64,000 bases of DNA from Oscillospiraceae bacterium. Its GTDB lineage: Bacteria; Bacillota; Clostridia; Oscillospirales; Ruminococcaceae. Numbering within the stretch: position 1 is the stretch's first letter; every line of letters begins with the position of its first letter. The position numbers and the translations under genes were made by a program. The stretch lies in NCBI GenBank assembly GCA_017847875.1, contig JAGASN010000020.1, positions 94,307 through 158,306 of the forward strand. The letters run 5' to 3'. A model generated the notes under the pieces. It saw only the letters and a program-made list of their open reading frames with translations, made no database searches and was not told the DNA's origin. This document shows, in pieces, positions 35,809 through 45,937 of the stretch.

Positions 35809-35820
35809 GAACATCTGTTC
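35809..35820 (-). promoter_or_regulatory. LexA/SOS box 1
   Basis: CGAAC-ATCT-GTTC: the core GAACnnnnGTTC of Gram-positive LexA boxes, downstream of the -10 (TATAAT, 35841-35836) of the small membrane gene. Confidence 0.7.
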
Positions 35821-35835
35821 TTGTTTTGTGACTTT

Positions 35836-35863
35836 ATTATATCACCCAAATTTAAAAAATCAA
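35836..35863 (-). promoter_or_regulatory. Promoter of the 88-residue membrane protein gene
   Basis: TTGATT (35863-35858) and TATAAT (35841-35836) on the minus strand with a 16-base spacer, flanked by the two LexA-type boxes. Confidence 0.7.
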
Positions 35864-35883
35864 TAGGTTTTTCGAAAAAAATC

Positions 35884-35895
35884 GAACAATCGTTC
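35884..35895 (-). promoter_or_regulatory. LexA/SOS box 2
   Basis: CGAAC-AATC-GTTC with flanking TCGAAC..GTTCTT, upstream of the -35 of the same promoter. It could also affect the divergent gldA promoter, about 130 bases away. Confidence 0.65.
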
Positions 35896-36027
35896 TTGTT
35901 GGTGCAAATTTGTCACATATCAAAAAACACAAGCGTTAAAATTTTATGCAAATTTTAAAACAATTTGTATAATAAAGGCGAATTATTACAAATTTACGGC
36001 AAAATAACAATATCAGACAAAAAATAT

Positions 36028-36056
36028 TTGACAAAAATTTAACGGAATGGTATAAC
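36028..36056 (+). promoter_or_regulatory. Promoter of gldA
   Basis: TTGACA (36028-36033) and TATAAC (36051-36056), 17-base spacer, 38 bases before the start. Confidence 0.85.
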
Positions 36057-36094
36057 TATAACGAACACAATTTAAGTTAAAAGGAGATTGTTTT

Positions 36095-37180
36095 ATGGCA
36101 AAAATTATCGGAAGCCCCACCAGATATATTCAGGGAAGGGGCGAACTTGCAAATCTTGCAAAACATGCCGGTGCAATCGGCGATTCCATGTTCATCCTTG
36201 TTGACAAATTCGTTAAACCTCTCGTAATGCCTTCCATCGAAGCAGGCATGGGCGACAGAAAATTCGAAGTTGTCGAATTCGGCGGAGAATGCTCCATGAC
36301 CGAAATCAACCGCGTAATCGAAGAACTCAAAGCAAAAGGCGGCGACGTTGTTGTCGGCATCGGCGGCGGAAAAACCCACGACACCGCAAAGGCGGTAGGT
36401 TACTATACCGGACATCCCGTAGTGATCGTTCCTACCATCGCTTCCACCGATGCTCCCTGTTCCGCTCTTTCCGTAATCTATACCGATGAAGGCGTTTTTG
36501 AAAAATATCTCTTCCTCCCGAGCAACCCCAACATCGTTCTTGTTGATACCGATATCGTTTCAAAAGCTCCCGCAAGACTTCTTGCGGCAGGAATCGGTGA
36601 CGCTCTTGCAACCTATTTTGAAGCAAGAGCCTGCGCACAGAGCCAGGCAGGCAACTGCGTTGGCGGAAAACCCACCAAAACCGCTCTTGCTCTTGCAAAA
36701 CTTTGCTATGAAACCCTTCTCGAAGACGGCGTAGCTGCATATCTCGCAGTTCAGAACAAAGTCTGCACCAAAGCCGTTGAAAACATCATCGAAGCAAACA
36801 CCTATCTTTCCGGAATCGGTTTTGAATCCGGCGGCCTTGCAGCGGCACATGCAGTTCACAATGGTCTTACCGCAATTGAAGCAACCCACAAATTCTATCA
36901 CGGCGAAAAAGTTGCTTTCGGCGTTCTTGTTCAGCTCGTTCTCGAAAATGCTCCCAAGGAAGAAATTGAGGAAGTCGTTACCCTTTGCCAGGAAGTCGGT
37001 CTTCCCACAACTCTTGCCGACCTTGACGTAACCGAAATCAAACCCGAAGAGATCATGGCTGTTGCAGAAACCGTTTGCGCACCCGGCGATACCGTCGGCA
37101 ATATGCCTTTCGAAGTAACTCCCGAAGATGTTTACGCGGCAATTCTTGCAGCAAACGAAATCGGCGAATATCTCAAATAA
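36095..37180 (+). CDS. gldA: Glycerol dehydrogenase
   Basis: NAD-dependent, zinc-type enzyme of the iron-containing alcohol dehydrogenase superfamily that oxidises glycerol to dihydroxyacetone. The 361-residue product has the NAD loop GIGGGKTHDTAKA, PTIASTDAPCSALSVIYT, the metal ligands in GIGDALATYFEARA (Asp), AAAHAVHNGL (His) and FYHGEKVAFGVL (His). Length is typical. It has its own promoter and terminator, so it is a single gene. Confidence 0.95.
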   Translation: MAKIIGSPTRYIQGRGELANLAKHAGAIGDSMFILVDKFVKPLVMPSIEAGMGDRKFEVVEFGGECSMTEINRVIEELKAKGGDVVVGIGGGKTHDTAKAVGYYTGHPVVIVPTIASTDAPCSALSVIYTDEGVFEKYLFLPSNPNIVLVDTDIVSKAPARLLAAGIGDALATYFEARACAQSQAGNCVGGKPTKTALALAKLCYETLLEDGVAAYLAVQNKVCTKAVENIIEANTYLSGIGFESGGLAAAHAVHNGLTAIEATHKFYHGEKVAFGVLVQLVLENAPKEEIEEVVTLCQEVGLPTTLADLDVTEIKPEEIMAVAETVCAPGDTVGNMPFEVTPEDVYAAILAANEIGEYLK

Positions 37181-37199
37181 GAAATATAAAAAAACAAAA

Positions 37200-37229
37200 A
37201 GACCTTCCGCTCCGGAAGGTCTTTTTTTC
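37200..37229 (+). terminator. Terminator of gldA
   Basis: GACCTTCCG-CTC-CGGAAGGTC followed by T8. Confidence 0.9.
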
Positions 37230-37269
37230 TTTTCCGCCGAATATAAATTCCGAAAGGGAGGTGGCGGTT

Positions 37270-38808
37270 TTGTCAAAACTTCGGAATTTTGCGGTGAACG
37301 CGGGAATTTTGACCGCAACGTCACTTTCTTTGGGAATGGTCGGGGTGGCATATAACGCCTGGCTTACCCGCAACCTCGGAAGCACCGGAATGGGCCTTTT
37401 TTCGCTTATGATGGCGGTATATCGCTTTGCGGTGACTTTTGCCTGTTCCGGTTCCGGTCTTGCGGCAACAAGGCTTGTTGCGGAAGAAAACGCAAAGAAA
37501 AACGGCGCGGAAGCTTCTTCCGCCATGAACAAAACGCTGCTTTACAGCCTCTTTTTCGGTGTTTCCGGAGGAATTTTGCTTTGGATTTTAAGCGATTTTG
37601 CCGCTCTTTCCATGGTAGGGGATATCCGGGCGGCAAAACCTTTCAGAATTCTTGCGCTTTCGCTTCCGTTTGTCGGAGTTTCCGCGGCTTTCGGCGGATA
37701 TTTCACCGCCGTGACGAGGGTTTTTTCATCTTCCGCGGCCCAGATTTTTGAACAGCTTTCCCAAATGGCGTTCACCGTTTTGGTTTTTGCAATAATGAAA
37801 CCCGATGATCTCGGCGAAGCCTGCGTTCTTGTTGCCGCGGGAAGCACCGTTTCGGAAGCGCTGGCCTTTCTTTTGCATTATCTTCTCTATAAAATTGACC
37901 GCAAACGCCACCCTTTTTCCGGAGGAAAAAAATCCGAAGCGCTTTCGGTCTGGAAAAGAATTGCGGAAATTGCTCTTCCGGTGGGAGCTTCGGCGGTTTT
38001 GCGTTCCGCTTTGAGCACCGTTAAGCATCTTCTTGTTCCGGTTTCGCTTATGAAAAGCGGAATGACGAACGAAAAAGCTCTTTCGGAATATGGAATAGTA
38101 GGCGGAATGGTGCTTCCGGTGCTCACATTCCCTTGCGCTTTTCTGCTTGGGTTTTCGAACCTTCTTGTTCCGGAGATTACGGAATATAAAACCCTTGGAA
38201 AAACCGAAAAAATCGAAAAGGTGATGCTCTTCGTTTTCCGACTGACCCTTATGTTCGCAACGGGCGTTGCGGCGGCGCTTATCTGCTGGGCGGAAGATTT
38301 TGCGGTTTTGCTTTATAACGAACCCGCCGCCGGAAACGCGATAAAAGCCCTTGCGCCGATTGTAACGGTCATGTATCTGGATTCTGCCGTTGACGGAATT
38401 TTAAAAGGACTTGGGGAACAGGTTGCGGTGGTGCGCTATAACGTTTATGATACCGCAATGTGCGTAGGGCTTGTTTATGGTCTTGTTCCGCTTTTGGGAA
38501 CGGCCGGATATCTTATAACGATCGTTATAAGCGAAGTTTTCAACATGGCGCTTTCGGCTTCGCGGCTTGTTTCCGTAACCGGTTTTAAGGTGGATATGGT
38601 CCGCTGGGCGGTTTTTCCGGCTGCTGCGGCAATTTTGAGCACAGCTTTTTCAAAAACCGTGCTCAAAATTTTCATAAGCACAAACGAAACACCGGGGCTT
38701 GTGCTCACGGTGCTCATAACGGCGGTTTTATATTATTTTATCCTTCGGATATTCCGCTGTATAACAAAAACCGATATTCTTTTGATAAAAAGAATTTTTC
38801 AAAAATAA
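37270..38808 (+). CDS. SpoVB-like polysaccharide/lipid flippase (MVF/MATE-like superfamily)
   Basis: The 512-residue, about 14-helix membrane protein begins LSKLRNFAVNAGILTATSLS (split) and has NLGSTGMGLFSLMMAVYRFAV, the MOP-superfamily first repeat, and VKHLLVPVSLMKSG. It resembles SpoVB and other putative lipid II or oligosaccharide flippases of Clostridia. The frame is open further upstream, but GGGAGG 8 bases before the TTG at 37270 decides the start. Substrate not readable. Confidence 0.85.
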   Translation: MSKLRNFAVNAGILTATSLSLGMVGVAYNAWLTRNLGSTGMGLFSLMMAVYRFAVTFACSGSGLAATRLVAEENAKKNGAEASSAMNKTLLYSLFFGVSGGILLWILSDFAALSMVGDIRAAKPFRILALSLPFVGVSAAFGGYFTAVTRVFSSSAAQIFEQLSQMAFTVLVFAIMKPDDLGEACVLVAAGSTVSEALAFLLHYLLYKIDRKRHPFSGGKKSEALSVWKRIAEIALPVGASAVLRSALSTVKHLLVPVSLMKSGMTNEKALSEYGIVGGMVLPVLTFPCAFLLGFSNLLVPEITEYKTLGKTEKIEKVMLFVFRLTLMFATGVAAALICWAEDFAVLLYNEPAAGNAIKALAPIVTVMYLDSAVDGILKGLGEQVAVVRYNVYDTAMCVGLVYGLVPLLGTAGYLITIVISEVFNMALSASRLVSVTGFKVDMVRWAVFPAAAAILSTAFSKTVLKIFISTNETPGLVLTVLITAVLYYFILRIFRCITKTDILLIKRIFQK

Positions 38809-38838
38809 TTATGTAATGCCGCAAAAAGGCGGCAAAAC

Positions 38839-39000
38839 TTATCCTCTGTATTTAAAGGATCTGCAGTCGGTGCATTCCGCTTTGGTGGGGTTTGTTTCGT
38901 GGCTTCCGACTTCAATATGGTCAAGGCTGCAGCAATTGCAGTCCTTGCAGTGATAAGCGCAGTTGTTGACGTTACAGCCGATGTGTCTGTTAGCTTCCAT
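38839..39000 (-). CDS. DUF1540 domain Cys-rich small protein
   Basis: The 53-residue product (MEANRHIGCNVNNCAYHCKD...) has eight Cys in the pattern C-x4-C-x3-C-x2-C-x-C..C-x2-C, characteristic of DUF1540, a family common in spore-forming Clostridia; it may bind a metal. AAGGAGGT precedes the ATG. It is convergent with the flippase gene and divergent from spoIVA. Confidence 0.85.
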   Translation of the reverse strand: MEANRHIGCNVNNCAYHCKDCNCCSLDHIEVGSHETNPTKAECTDCRSFKYRG

Positions 39001-39140
39001 AGTTAAAAAACCTCCTTTTCGTTTTGATTTTATTTTTAGCAAAAGAAGCTGTTTTATTCAAAAAACGTTCTATTTTAAAAAATTTTTTCATAAAAATCTG
39101 ATGACAATTAAAAATCAAAGAAAAGAGGAAGGGTAATTTT

Positions 39141-40619
39141 ATGAAAGACAGCAGCGTTTACCGCGATATTGCCGCAAGAACAAACGGAGATATATACATT
39201 GGCGTAGTGGGTCCGGTAAGAACCGGAAAAAGCACTTTTATCAAAAAATTTATGGAAACTCTTGTTATTCCTAATATCGAAAACGATTATCGGCGGGAAC
39301 GGGCAACGGATGAACTTCCCCAATCCGCCGCAGGAAAAACAATTATGACAACAGAACCTAAATTTGTTCCGGAAGAAGCAGTTGAAATGAACCTTGACGG
39401 AGAAACAAATCTCCGGGTGCGCCTTATCGACTGTGTAGGATATATTGTTCCGTCCGCCATCGGATATTTTGAAAACAACGCGCCGCGAATGGTACTTACT
39501 CCCTGGTTCGATGAGGAAATTCCGTTCAATATGGCGGCGGAAATCGGAACGGATAAGGTAATAACGGAACATTCCACCATCGGGCTTGTGGTAACTTCCG
39601 ATGGCTCCATAAGCGATATTCCCCGGGAAGAATATCGTGACGCGGAACAAAGGGTGATTTCGGAACTTAAAGCAATTGATAAACCTTTTGCGGTAATTCT
39701 CAACTGTGCGGAGCCGGAATCCGCCTCCGCAAAAGAGATTGCCGCGGAAATGGAAGCGGAATACGGCGTTCCGGTAATTGCGCTGAACTGCCTTAAAATC
39801 GCTGAAAACGATATCAAAAAAATCCTTTCGGAAGTTCTCGGAACCTTCCCGATAAGGGAAATTGCCGTTGATATGCCGAAATGGCTTGTTTCTCTTGAAA
39901 AAGAACATTGGCTCAGAAAAGCGGTTGTTGAACCGGTTGTTTCCGCGGCAAAAAACATTGCAAAAATTTCCGAAGTAAGGAACATAGTTCCCGCCGTTTC
40001 GGGCTGTGAATACGTAAAGGAAGCGGCGGTTAAAAATATCGACCTCGGAACCGGAAAAGCCGATGTTACCGTTATTATCAATCCGGAACTATTTTATAAA
40101 ATCCTCAGTGAGGAAACCGGTCTTGAAATAAACGGCGAAAGCGGACTTATGCCCTGTATGCGTGAGCTTGCGGAAATAAAACGAAAATATGACCGTATCC
40201 GCGGCGCCCTTGACCAGGTTGAAGCGGTGGGCTATGGAATCGTTATGCCGACAATTGATGAACTTACCCTTGAGGAACCGGAAATTGTCCGCCAGGGCGG
40301 AAAATATGGAGTAAAACTCCGTGCTTCCGCTCCTTCAATCCATCTTATGCGGGCAGATATCACAACCGAGGTTGCGCCGATAGTAGGAAGCGAAAAACAA
40401 AGCGAAGACCTTGTTCGCTATCTTCTTGATGAATTCGAAGGCGACCCGGCAAAAATCTGGGAATCCAACATCTTCGGAAAATCCCTCCATGAACTCGTTA
40501 ACGAAGGCTTGCATACAAAGCTCAGCAGAATGCCCCAGGAAGCAAGACTTAAACTTCAGGAAACAATAAGCCGCATTATAAACGAAGGCTGCAGCGGGCT
40601 TATCTGCCTTATCCTTTAA
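39141..40619 (+). CDS. spoIVA: Stage IV sporulation protein A
   Basis: ATPase that polymerises on the outer forespore membrane as base layer of the spore coat. The 492-residue product has Walker A GPVRTGKSTF near residue 29, DCVGYIVPSAIG (Walker B-like) and the C-terminal end SGLICLIL as in Bacillus SpoIVA. Length matches the family exactly. GAGGAAGGG lies upstream. Its presence shows the organism belongs to an endospore-forming lineage. Confidence 0.97.
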   Translation: MKDSSVYRDIAARTNGDIYIGVVGPVRTGKSTFIKKFMETLVIPNIENDYRRERATDELPQSAAGKTIMTTEPKFVPEEAVEMNLDGETNLRVRLIDCVGYIVPSAIGYFENNAPRMVLTPWFDEEIPFNMAAEIGTDKVITEHSTIGLVVTSDGSISDIPREEYRDAEQRVISELKAIDKPFAVILNCAEPESASAKEIAAEMEAEYGVPVIALNCLKIAENDIKKILSEVLGTFPIREIAVDMPKWLVSLEKEHWLRKAVVEPVVSAAKNIAKISEVRNIVPAVSGCEYVKEAAVKNIDLGTGKADVTVIINPELFYKILSEETGLEINGESGLMPCMRELAEIKRKYDRIRGALDQVEAVGYGIVMPTIDELTLEEPEIVRQGGKYGVKLRASAPSIHLMRADITTEVAPIVGSEKQSEDLVRYLLDEFEGDPAKIWESNIFGKSLHELVNEGLHTKLSRMPQEARLKLQETISRIINEGCSGLICLIL

Positions 40620-40620
40620 A

Positions 40621-40646
40621 AAAAGCCGTTTTGTAACGGCTTTTGC
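40621..40646 (+). terminator. Terminator of spoIVA
   Basis: AAAAGCCGTT-TTGT-AACGGCTTTT. Confidence 0.85.
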
Positions 40647-40734
40647 CGAAAGTTTTACCAAACTGGTTTTGGATTGTAACCAAACTGGAAAAACTTCATC
40701 ACAAACTCATCACAAAAGACAGGTATTATATAAC

Positions 40735-40818
40735 CAGAGCAAAAAGAGCAAAGATGTTAGTTTCCGAGCAATTCTAACAGCTTGAAATCCGGTGGACCGA
40801 AAGGTTCACCGTTTTTTT
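40735..40818 (+). ncRNA. Candidate small structured RNA
   Basis: Within the 261-base gap after spoIVA, a hairpin TGTTAG (40755-40760) with CTAACA (40774-40779) is followed by a nine-pair stem CGGTGGACC-GAAA-GGTTCACCG (40790-40811) and T7, a classic plus-strand terminator. No plus-strand gene precedes it besides spoIVA, which has its own terminator. TATTAT at 40724 could be a -10, but I see no -35. So a short RNA is possible, with an unknown promoter type. Confidence 0.45.
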
Positions 40819-40830
40819 CTGTAATTATAA

Positions 40831-40864
40831 AAAAACCGCTTTTCAAAGTGAAAAGCGGTTTTTG
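40831..40864 (-). terminator. Terminator of the glucokinase gene
   Basis: AAAACCGCTTTTC..GAAAAGCGGTTTT with a T run on the minus strand. Confidence 0.9.
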
Positions 40865-40880
40865 AATTTTTAACGTTTTA

Positions 40881-41831
40881 TCAGAAACCAAGAAGTCCGG
40901 CGCCGATGATTCCTGCGGAATTTCCGAGAGTTGCTTTTACAACTTTCGGAGCGGTAATGGTGTCGCTTGCAACGCAAAGTTTTTCAACTTTTTCGTTGAG
41001 AGGATCAAGAAGGGAAGCACCCTGGTTGGAAACTCCGCCGCCGAGAACGATAACTTCCGGGCGGAACATGTTTATAATGCCGGAAATTCCGTCGGCAAGA
41101 TAATCGATATACTGTTCAACAACGGCTTTGCCGGTTTCGTCGCCCTGATCTGCCGCATCAAAAGCGGTTCTTCCGCCAATGTTGTCAAGATCGCCTTCGC
41201 ACATTTCCCAGATGAGGGATTCGGGATGCTGTTCTGCGGCCTCGCGGGTTTCGCGTTTAAGAGCGTTTGCGCTTCCGTAAACTTCAAAGCAGCCTTTTCT
41301 GCCGCAGGCGCACTGAACACCGTTATGAACAAGCGGAATATGACCATATTCTCCGCCGAAACCATTGAATCCGGGGAAGAGTTTTCCGTTTGCAACAGCT
41401 CCGCCGCCGATTCCGGTTCCGAGAGTTATCATAATAAGGCTTTTGAACTGTTTTCCGGAGCCGGAATGATATTCACCTATTGCGGCGCAGTCAGCGTCGT
41501 TTCCGAGATAAACCGGAAGACCGATTTTTTCTTCAAGGAAGGAAACAGCGTCAACATTGTGCCAATTGATGTTTGCGGCAAGGATAACCGGTCCTTTAGG
41601 GCCTTCGATAAGTCCCGGAACGCCGACACCGACGAAAACTATGTTTTCTTTTTCAATTCCGCAATCTTCAATACATTTTTTTGTGCCTTCCGCCATCTGG
41701 GTAAGAAGCGCTTCGGGGTTTTTGTTGTCCTCAACGGGAACACTTGTTTTAAAAACAAGTTCGCCCTCTTCGCTTACTATTCCGATTCCGATGTTCGTTC
41801 CGCCAAGGTCAATTGCTGCTGAATATTTCAT
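40881..41831 (-). CDS. glcK: ROK family glucokinase
   Basis: Phosphorylates glucose with ATP. The 316-residue product has the phosphate motif AIDLGGTNIGIGIV, the ROK hallmark GTGIGGGAVANGKLFPGFNG and the zinc site CACGRKGCFEVYGSANAL (Cys cluster). The EYGHIPL strand contains the conserved Glu/His. The ATG at 41831 follows AGGAGTG; an upstream start would overlap the preceding gene. It follows the RodA-like gene closely. Confidence 0.92.
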   Translation of the reverse strand: MKYSAAIDLGGTNIGIGIVSEEGELVFKTSVPVEDNKNPEALLTQMAEGTKKCIEDCGIEKENIVFVGVGVPGLIEGPKGPVILAANINWHNVDAVSFLEEKIGLPVYLGNDADCAAIGEYHSGSGKQFKSLIMITLGTGIGGGAVANGKLFPGFNGFGGEYGHIPLVHNGVQCACGRKGCFEVYGSANALKRETREAAEQHPESLIWEMCEGDLDNIGGRTAFDAADQGDETGKAVVEQYIDYLADGISGIINMFRPEVIVLGGGVSNQGASLLDPLNEKVEKLCVASDTITAPKVVKATLGNSAGIIGAGLLGF

Positions 41832-41850
41832 ATTGCACACTCCTAAAAGA

Positions 41851-42993
41851 TTATTCATAGAAAAGATTGCGGCGACGATGAACGTGCACGCTTAAAAGAA
41901 GACCGATTCCGAGATATGTAATCGCAATGGAAGTTCCGCCGGCGGAAAGAAGAGGAAGGGTTATTCCGATAACCGGAAGAACGCTTATGCACATTCCGAT
42001 GTTGATGATGCACTGGAAAAAGAACATTGCGAAAACGCCGTAACAGATATATGCTCCCAAAGGATCAAGAGCGATTTTTGCGTCATAAATCGCCCTGAAG
42101 CAAATTCCGAAAAGAAGCGAAAGAACAACAAGTGCGCCGACGAACCCGAGCGCCTGGCAAATGAACGAAAAAACGAAGTCGTTGTGCATTTTCGGAACAT
42201 ACCAGTAATCTTCCTGAAAAAGTCCTTCGCCCTGAAGCTGACCGAGACCAATGGAAATTCGGCTCAGCCTTTGCTGATAGTCCGCGCCGAGAGGATCCGC
42301 ATATTCGGTAAAATAAACCGCAAGAAAACGGGTCCGCTGGTCGTCGGTAAGAAAATATTGCCATACAACCGGAACTGCCGCCGCAACCACGGGAATTGCC
42401 GCAACTATATATTTCCAGCTTAATCCAGCGGCAAAAAGCATGGTCAGGAAAATAAAGCCAAAGATGAGAGCAGTTCCGTCGTCACCCTGAAAATGTATGA
42501 GAATAACCGGAAAAGCGCCATGTATGCAAAGCAAAACAAGGTTTAAAGGTTTGTTGATTTCTTCCCTAACTCTCGAAAGGTGATATGCAAAACTGAGGAT
42601 AAAACAAATTTTCAGAAGTTCCGAAGGCTGGAAGGTAAGACCGAAGGGAAGACGGAGCCAGGCTTTGTCGTCAATGCTTTCGTCAACCTGCATTCCTATG
42701 AAAAACGTAAGAATTACCAGAAAAACCGAAACCGGCATATAAAGTTTCCAGAGTTTCGCCATAAAATGATAATCGAAGTTTGAAAGAATAATTGCCGCGG
42801 AAATTCCCATGACGGAAGCAAGAACCTGAACAAGCGCAACTCGGTTTCCGATATCGAGAATTGCGGCCTGTTTTGAATTAACAAGGGAATATTGGCATAG
42901 GATTCCTATTGTGGAAATCGAAATGCAGAAGAAAAGAAGCCATTTGTCCACTGCGGCAAAATATTTTTTTATCATTTCCCGAAGTTTTTTCAC
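41851..42993 (-). CDS. RodA/FtsW/SpoVE family peptidoglycan polymerase (SEDS)
   Basis: Ten-helix SEDS glycosyltransferase of 380 residues. Family landmarks include DDKAWLRLPFGLTFQPSELLK (short: FQPSELLKI), the FQGDDGTALIF segment, QQRLSRISIGLG, KMHNDFVFSFICQALGFVG with the conserved Asp region, and ITLPLLSAGGTSIAITYLGIG. It resembles RodA more than FtsW, but the partner PBP2 is not adjacent. It starts with GTG behind AAGGGGGG. Likely operon with glcK. Confidence 0.88.
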   Translation of the reverse strand: MKKLREMIKKYFAAVDKWLLFFCISISTIGILCQYSLVNSKQAAILDIGNRVALVQVLASVMGISAAIILSNFDYHFMAKLWKLYMPVSVFLVILTFFIGMQVDESIDDKAWLRLPFGLTFQPSELLKICFILSFAYHLSRVREEINKPLNLVLLCIHGAFPVILIHFQGDDGTALIFGFIFLTMLFAAGLSWKYIVAAIPVVAAAVPVVWQYFLTDDQRTRFLAVYFTEYADPLGADYQQRLSRISIGLGQLQGEGLFQEDYWYVPKMHNDFVFSFICQALGFVGALVVLSLLFGICFRAIYDAKIALDPLGAYICYGVFAMFFFQCIINIGMCISVLPVIGITLPLLSAGGTSIAITYLGIGLLLSVHVHRRRNLFYE

Positions 42994-43115
42994 AAAAGCC
43001 CCCCCTTCCGAAAAAATTTATTTATTATATTATAATATCATTTTAATTATGTTTTGTAAACGGCAGGTGAACTTTTTGTTGGGCTAAAAAAATTTGAAAT
43101 TTTTGCCGAAGAAAC

Positions 43116-44530
<1,415 letters not shown>

Positions 44531-44551
44531 TAAATGTATATAGTTTAAAGA

Positions 44552-44585
44552 AAAAATCCGTGCCGGAAGGCACGGATTTTTTTGT
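44552..44585. terminator. Terminator of gdhA
   Basis: AAATCCGTGCC-GGAA-GGCACGGATTT with A and T runs. Confidence 0.95.
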
Positions 44586-44790
44586 TTGTTGAAAAATTAA
44601 TTTTCTTAAACGTCAAAAAAAGCCCCGAAAATCGCGAAAATGTTGATATTATACAAACAAAGTCAAAAAAGGTTGTTGATTTTAACAACGGCTGAAATTT
44701 GAAAAATACAACCAAAAATTGTAAAATAATGGATATTGGTTTGGCTTTATAATATATTATTACATTAAATATTTTGAGGAGGATATTTTA

Positions 44791-45018
44791 ATGGAACAAG
44801 GGGAAATAAATCCAACATATCAAGTAATTGGGGAAGAAGAAATGTTCGGAATTTTCGGTGAAGAAAAATCAACGGGTGAAAAGGTTTTTATAAAACAGAT
44901 TTCTCCCGAGCCGGAAACTGTTTTCCGCCTTGCGGAAATTCTCAGCAAAAACAAGGTTTCGGTCCACCATGCAAAAGATGTTATAAAAGACTGTCTTTTA
45001 AATCCGTTATATAAATAA
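44791..45018 (+). CDS. Small hypothetical protein (DUF6514-like)
   Basis: A 75-residue protein with the pattern YQVIGEEEMFGIFG..TGEKVFIKQISPEPETVFRLAEILSKNKVSVHHAKDVIKDCL (described in pieces). A beta hairpin followed by a helix and an xVSxxHaxDVIxDxL ending fits DUF6514 proteins of Clostridia as I recall them. GAGGAGG lies 9 bases before the ATG. A 205-base gap upstream holds no clear gene. Role unknown. Confidence 0.65.
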   Translation: MEQGEINPTYQVIGEEEMFGIFGEEKSTGEKVFIKQISPEPETVFRLAEILSKNKVSVHHAKDVIKDCLLNPLYK

Positions 45019-45433
45019 AAAACAGGCACCCGTTTATTTCATAAGGAAGCAATCGTTCTTTTTTGGCGGCGGTAATATGGTTGAGCCAAAAAGATAAAAT
45101 GAAAACCGTTGCCGACACCGAGCGGCAACGGTCGCGATTGGAAACCACAGTCCTGCCGGTGGTGCGTTTTAGTCCCCTTTTGAAAGGGGACAGCGTTTGC
45201 GGGAGCAAACAGCAGGGGATAGAAAACTTTTCTTTCAGGCCGAAGCCCCGTTTCTTTTGGTTTTCCAAAAGAAATGGGGTTGTATTCATATAAAAACGGG
45301 CGGATAATATCCGCCCCTGCATTTTTATTTGCAGCTTTTGGTGTAAAAATCGTATGTTTTAAAAAACTGCGGACAAAAAAACAGCAACACTTCCTTGCGA
45401 AATGCTGCTGTTCGGACGCCTGTTTTTTAAAAA
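45019..45433. repeat. Intergenic stretch with dispersed repeats
   Basis: No protein gene is seen. 45158-45296 repeats the 5420-5664 sequence without its 115-base insert: GTCCCC..GGGGAC hairpin, AGCGTTTGCGGGAGCAAAC, CTTTCAGGCC and the TTTCTTTTGG..CCAAAAGAAA hairpin. It abuts GGGCGGATAATATCCGCCC (45299-45317), a palindrome also seen in part at 26593. Confidence 0.75.
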
Positions 45434-45928
45434 TCAAAGCCTTATGTTTTTAAATCTGTTTATAACAAGGCCGGAAACAATTCCGATAACAACGCCGGTT
45501 GCGGTACCGGTTATGATGAGCACCGGGAGATAGAGGGCAATCTGCTCTGTTCCGAGGAGAATTACCGCCATTATTATCTGTCCGACATTGTGCATAATTC
45601 CGCCGGCAATGGAAACGCCGATGACAGAAAACTTATCGGTCTTTTTAAGAAGCCACATTACGGAAAGGGAAAGCACCGCGCCGGCAATGCTGTAAGCCAT
45701 TGCCATAACGTTGCTGAAAAGAAGCGAAACAAGAATAACTCTTATAAGAGAAACCAAAATCGCTTCCTTTGTACCGATTTTATAAAGCACAAAGATTATA
45801 ACTATATTTGCAAGGCCCATTTTGATTCCCGGAACCGCAAAGGAAAGGGGAACCAAAGCCTCTATATACGACATTATCATAGCAAGGGCAATGGTAAGCC
45901 CAAGCATTGCAACTTTTTTTGTTTTCAT
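45434..45928 (-). CDS. Gx transporter / heptaprenyl diphosphate synthase component I family protein
   Basis: The 164-residue, about 5-helix protein has LAMIMSYIEALVPLSFAVPGIKMGLANI and a Gly-rich helix AGGIMHNVGQIIMA (both in pieces), typical of the HepS1/Gx family, which resembles small ECF-type S components. Such genes commonly sit beside NusG-II and FMN-binding/ApbE genes in flavin electron-transfer loci of Clostridia. It follows the NusG-II gene by 9 bases, so the two are an operon downstream of rnf. Confidence 0.88.
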   Translation of the reverse strand: MKTKKVAMLGLTIALAMIMSYIEALVPLSFAVPGIKMGLANIVIIFVLYKIGTKEAILVSLIRVILVSLLFSNVMAMAYSIAGAVLSLSVMWLLKKTDKFSVIGVSIAGGIMHNVGQIIMAVILLGTEQIALYLPVLIITGTATGVVIGIVSGLVINRFKNIRL

Positions 45929-45937
45929 AAATTCCTT

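Noticed and set aside
35809..35895. LexA boxes assigned to gldA
   Set aside because: The boxes flank the minus-strand promoter and lie more than 130 bases from the gldA -35; control of gldA is possible but not supported.
38817..38836. Terminator between flippase and DUF1540 genes
   Set aside because: The GCCGC..GGCGGC hairpin is weak and lacks a T run on either strand.
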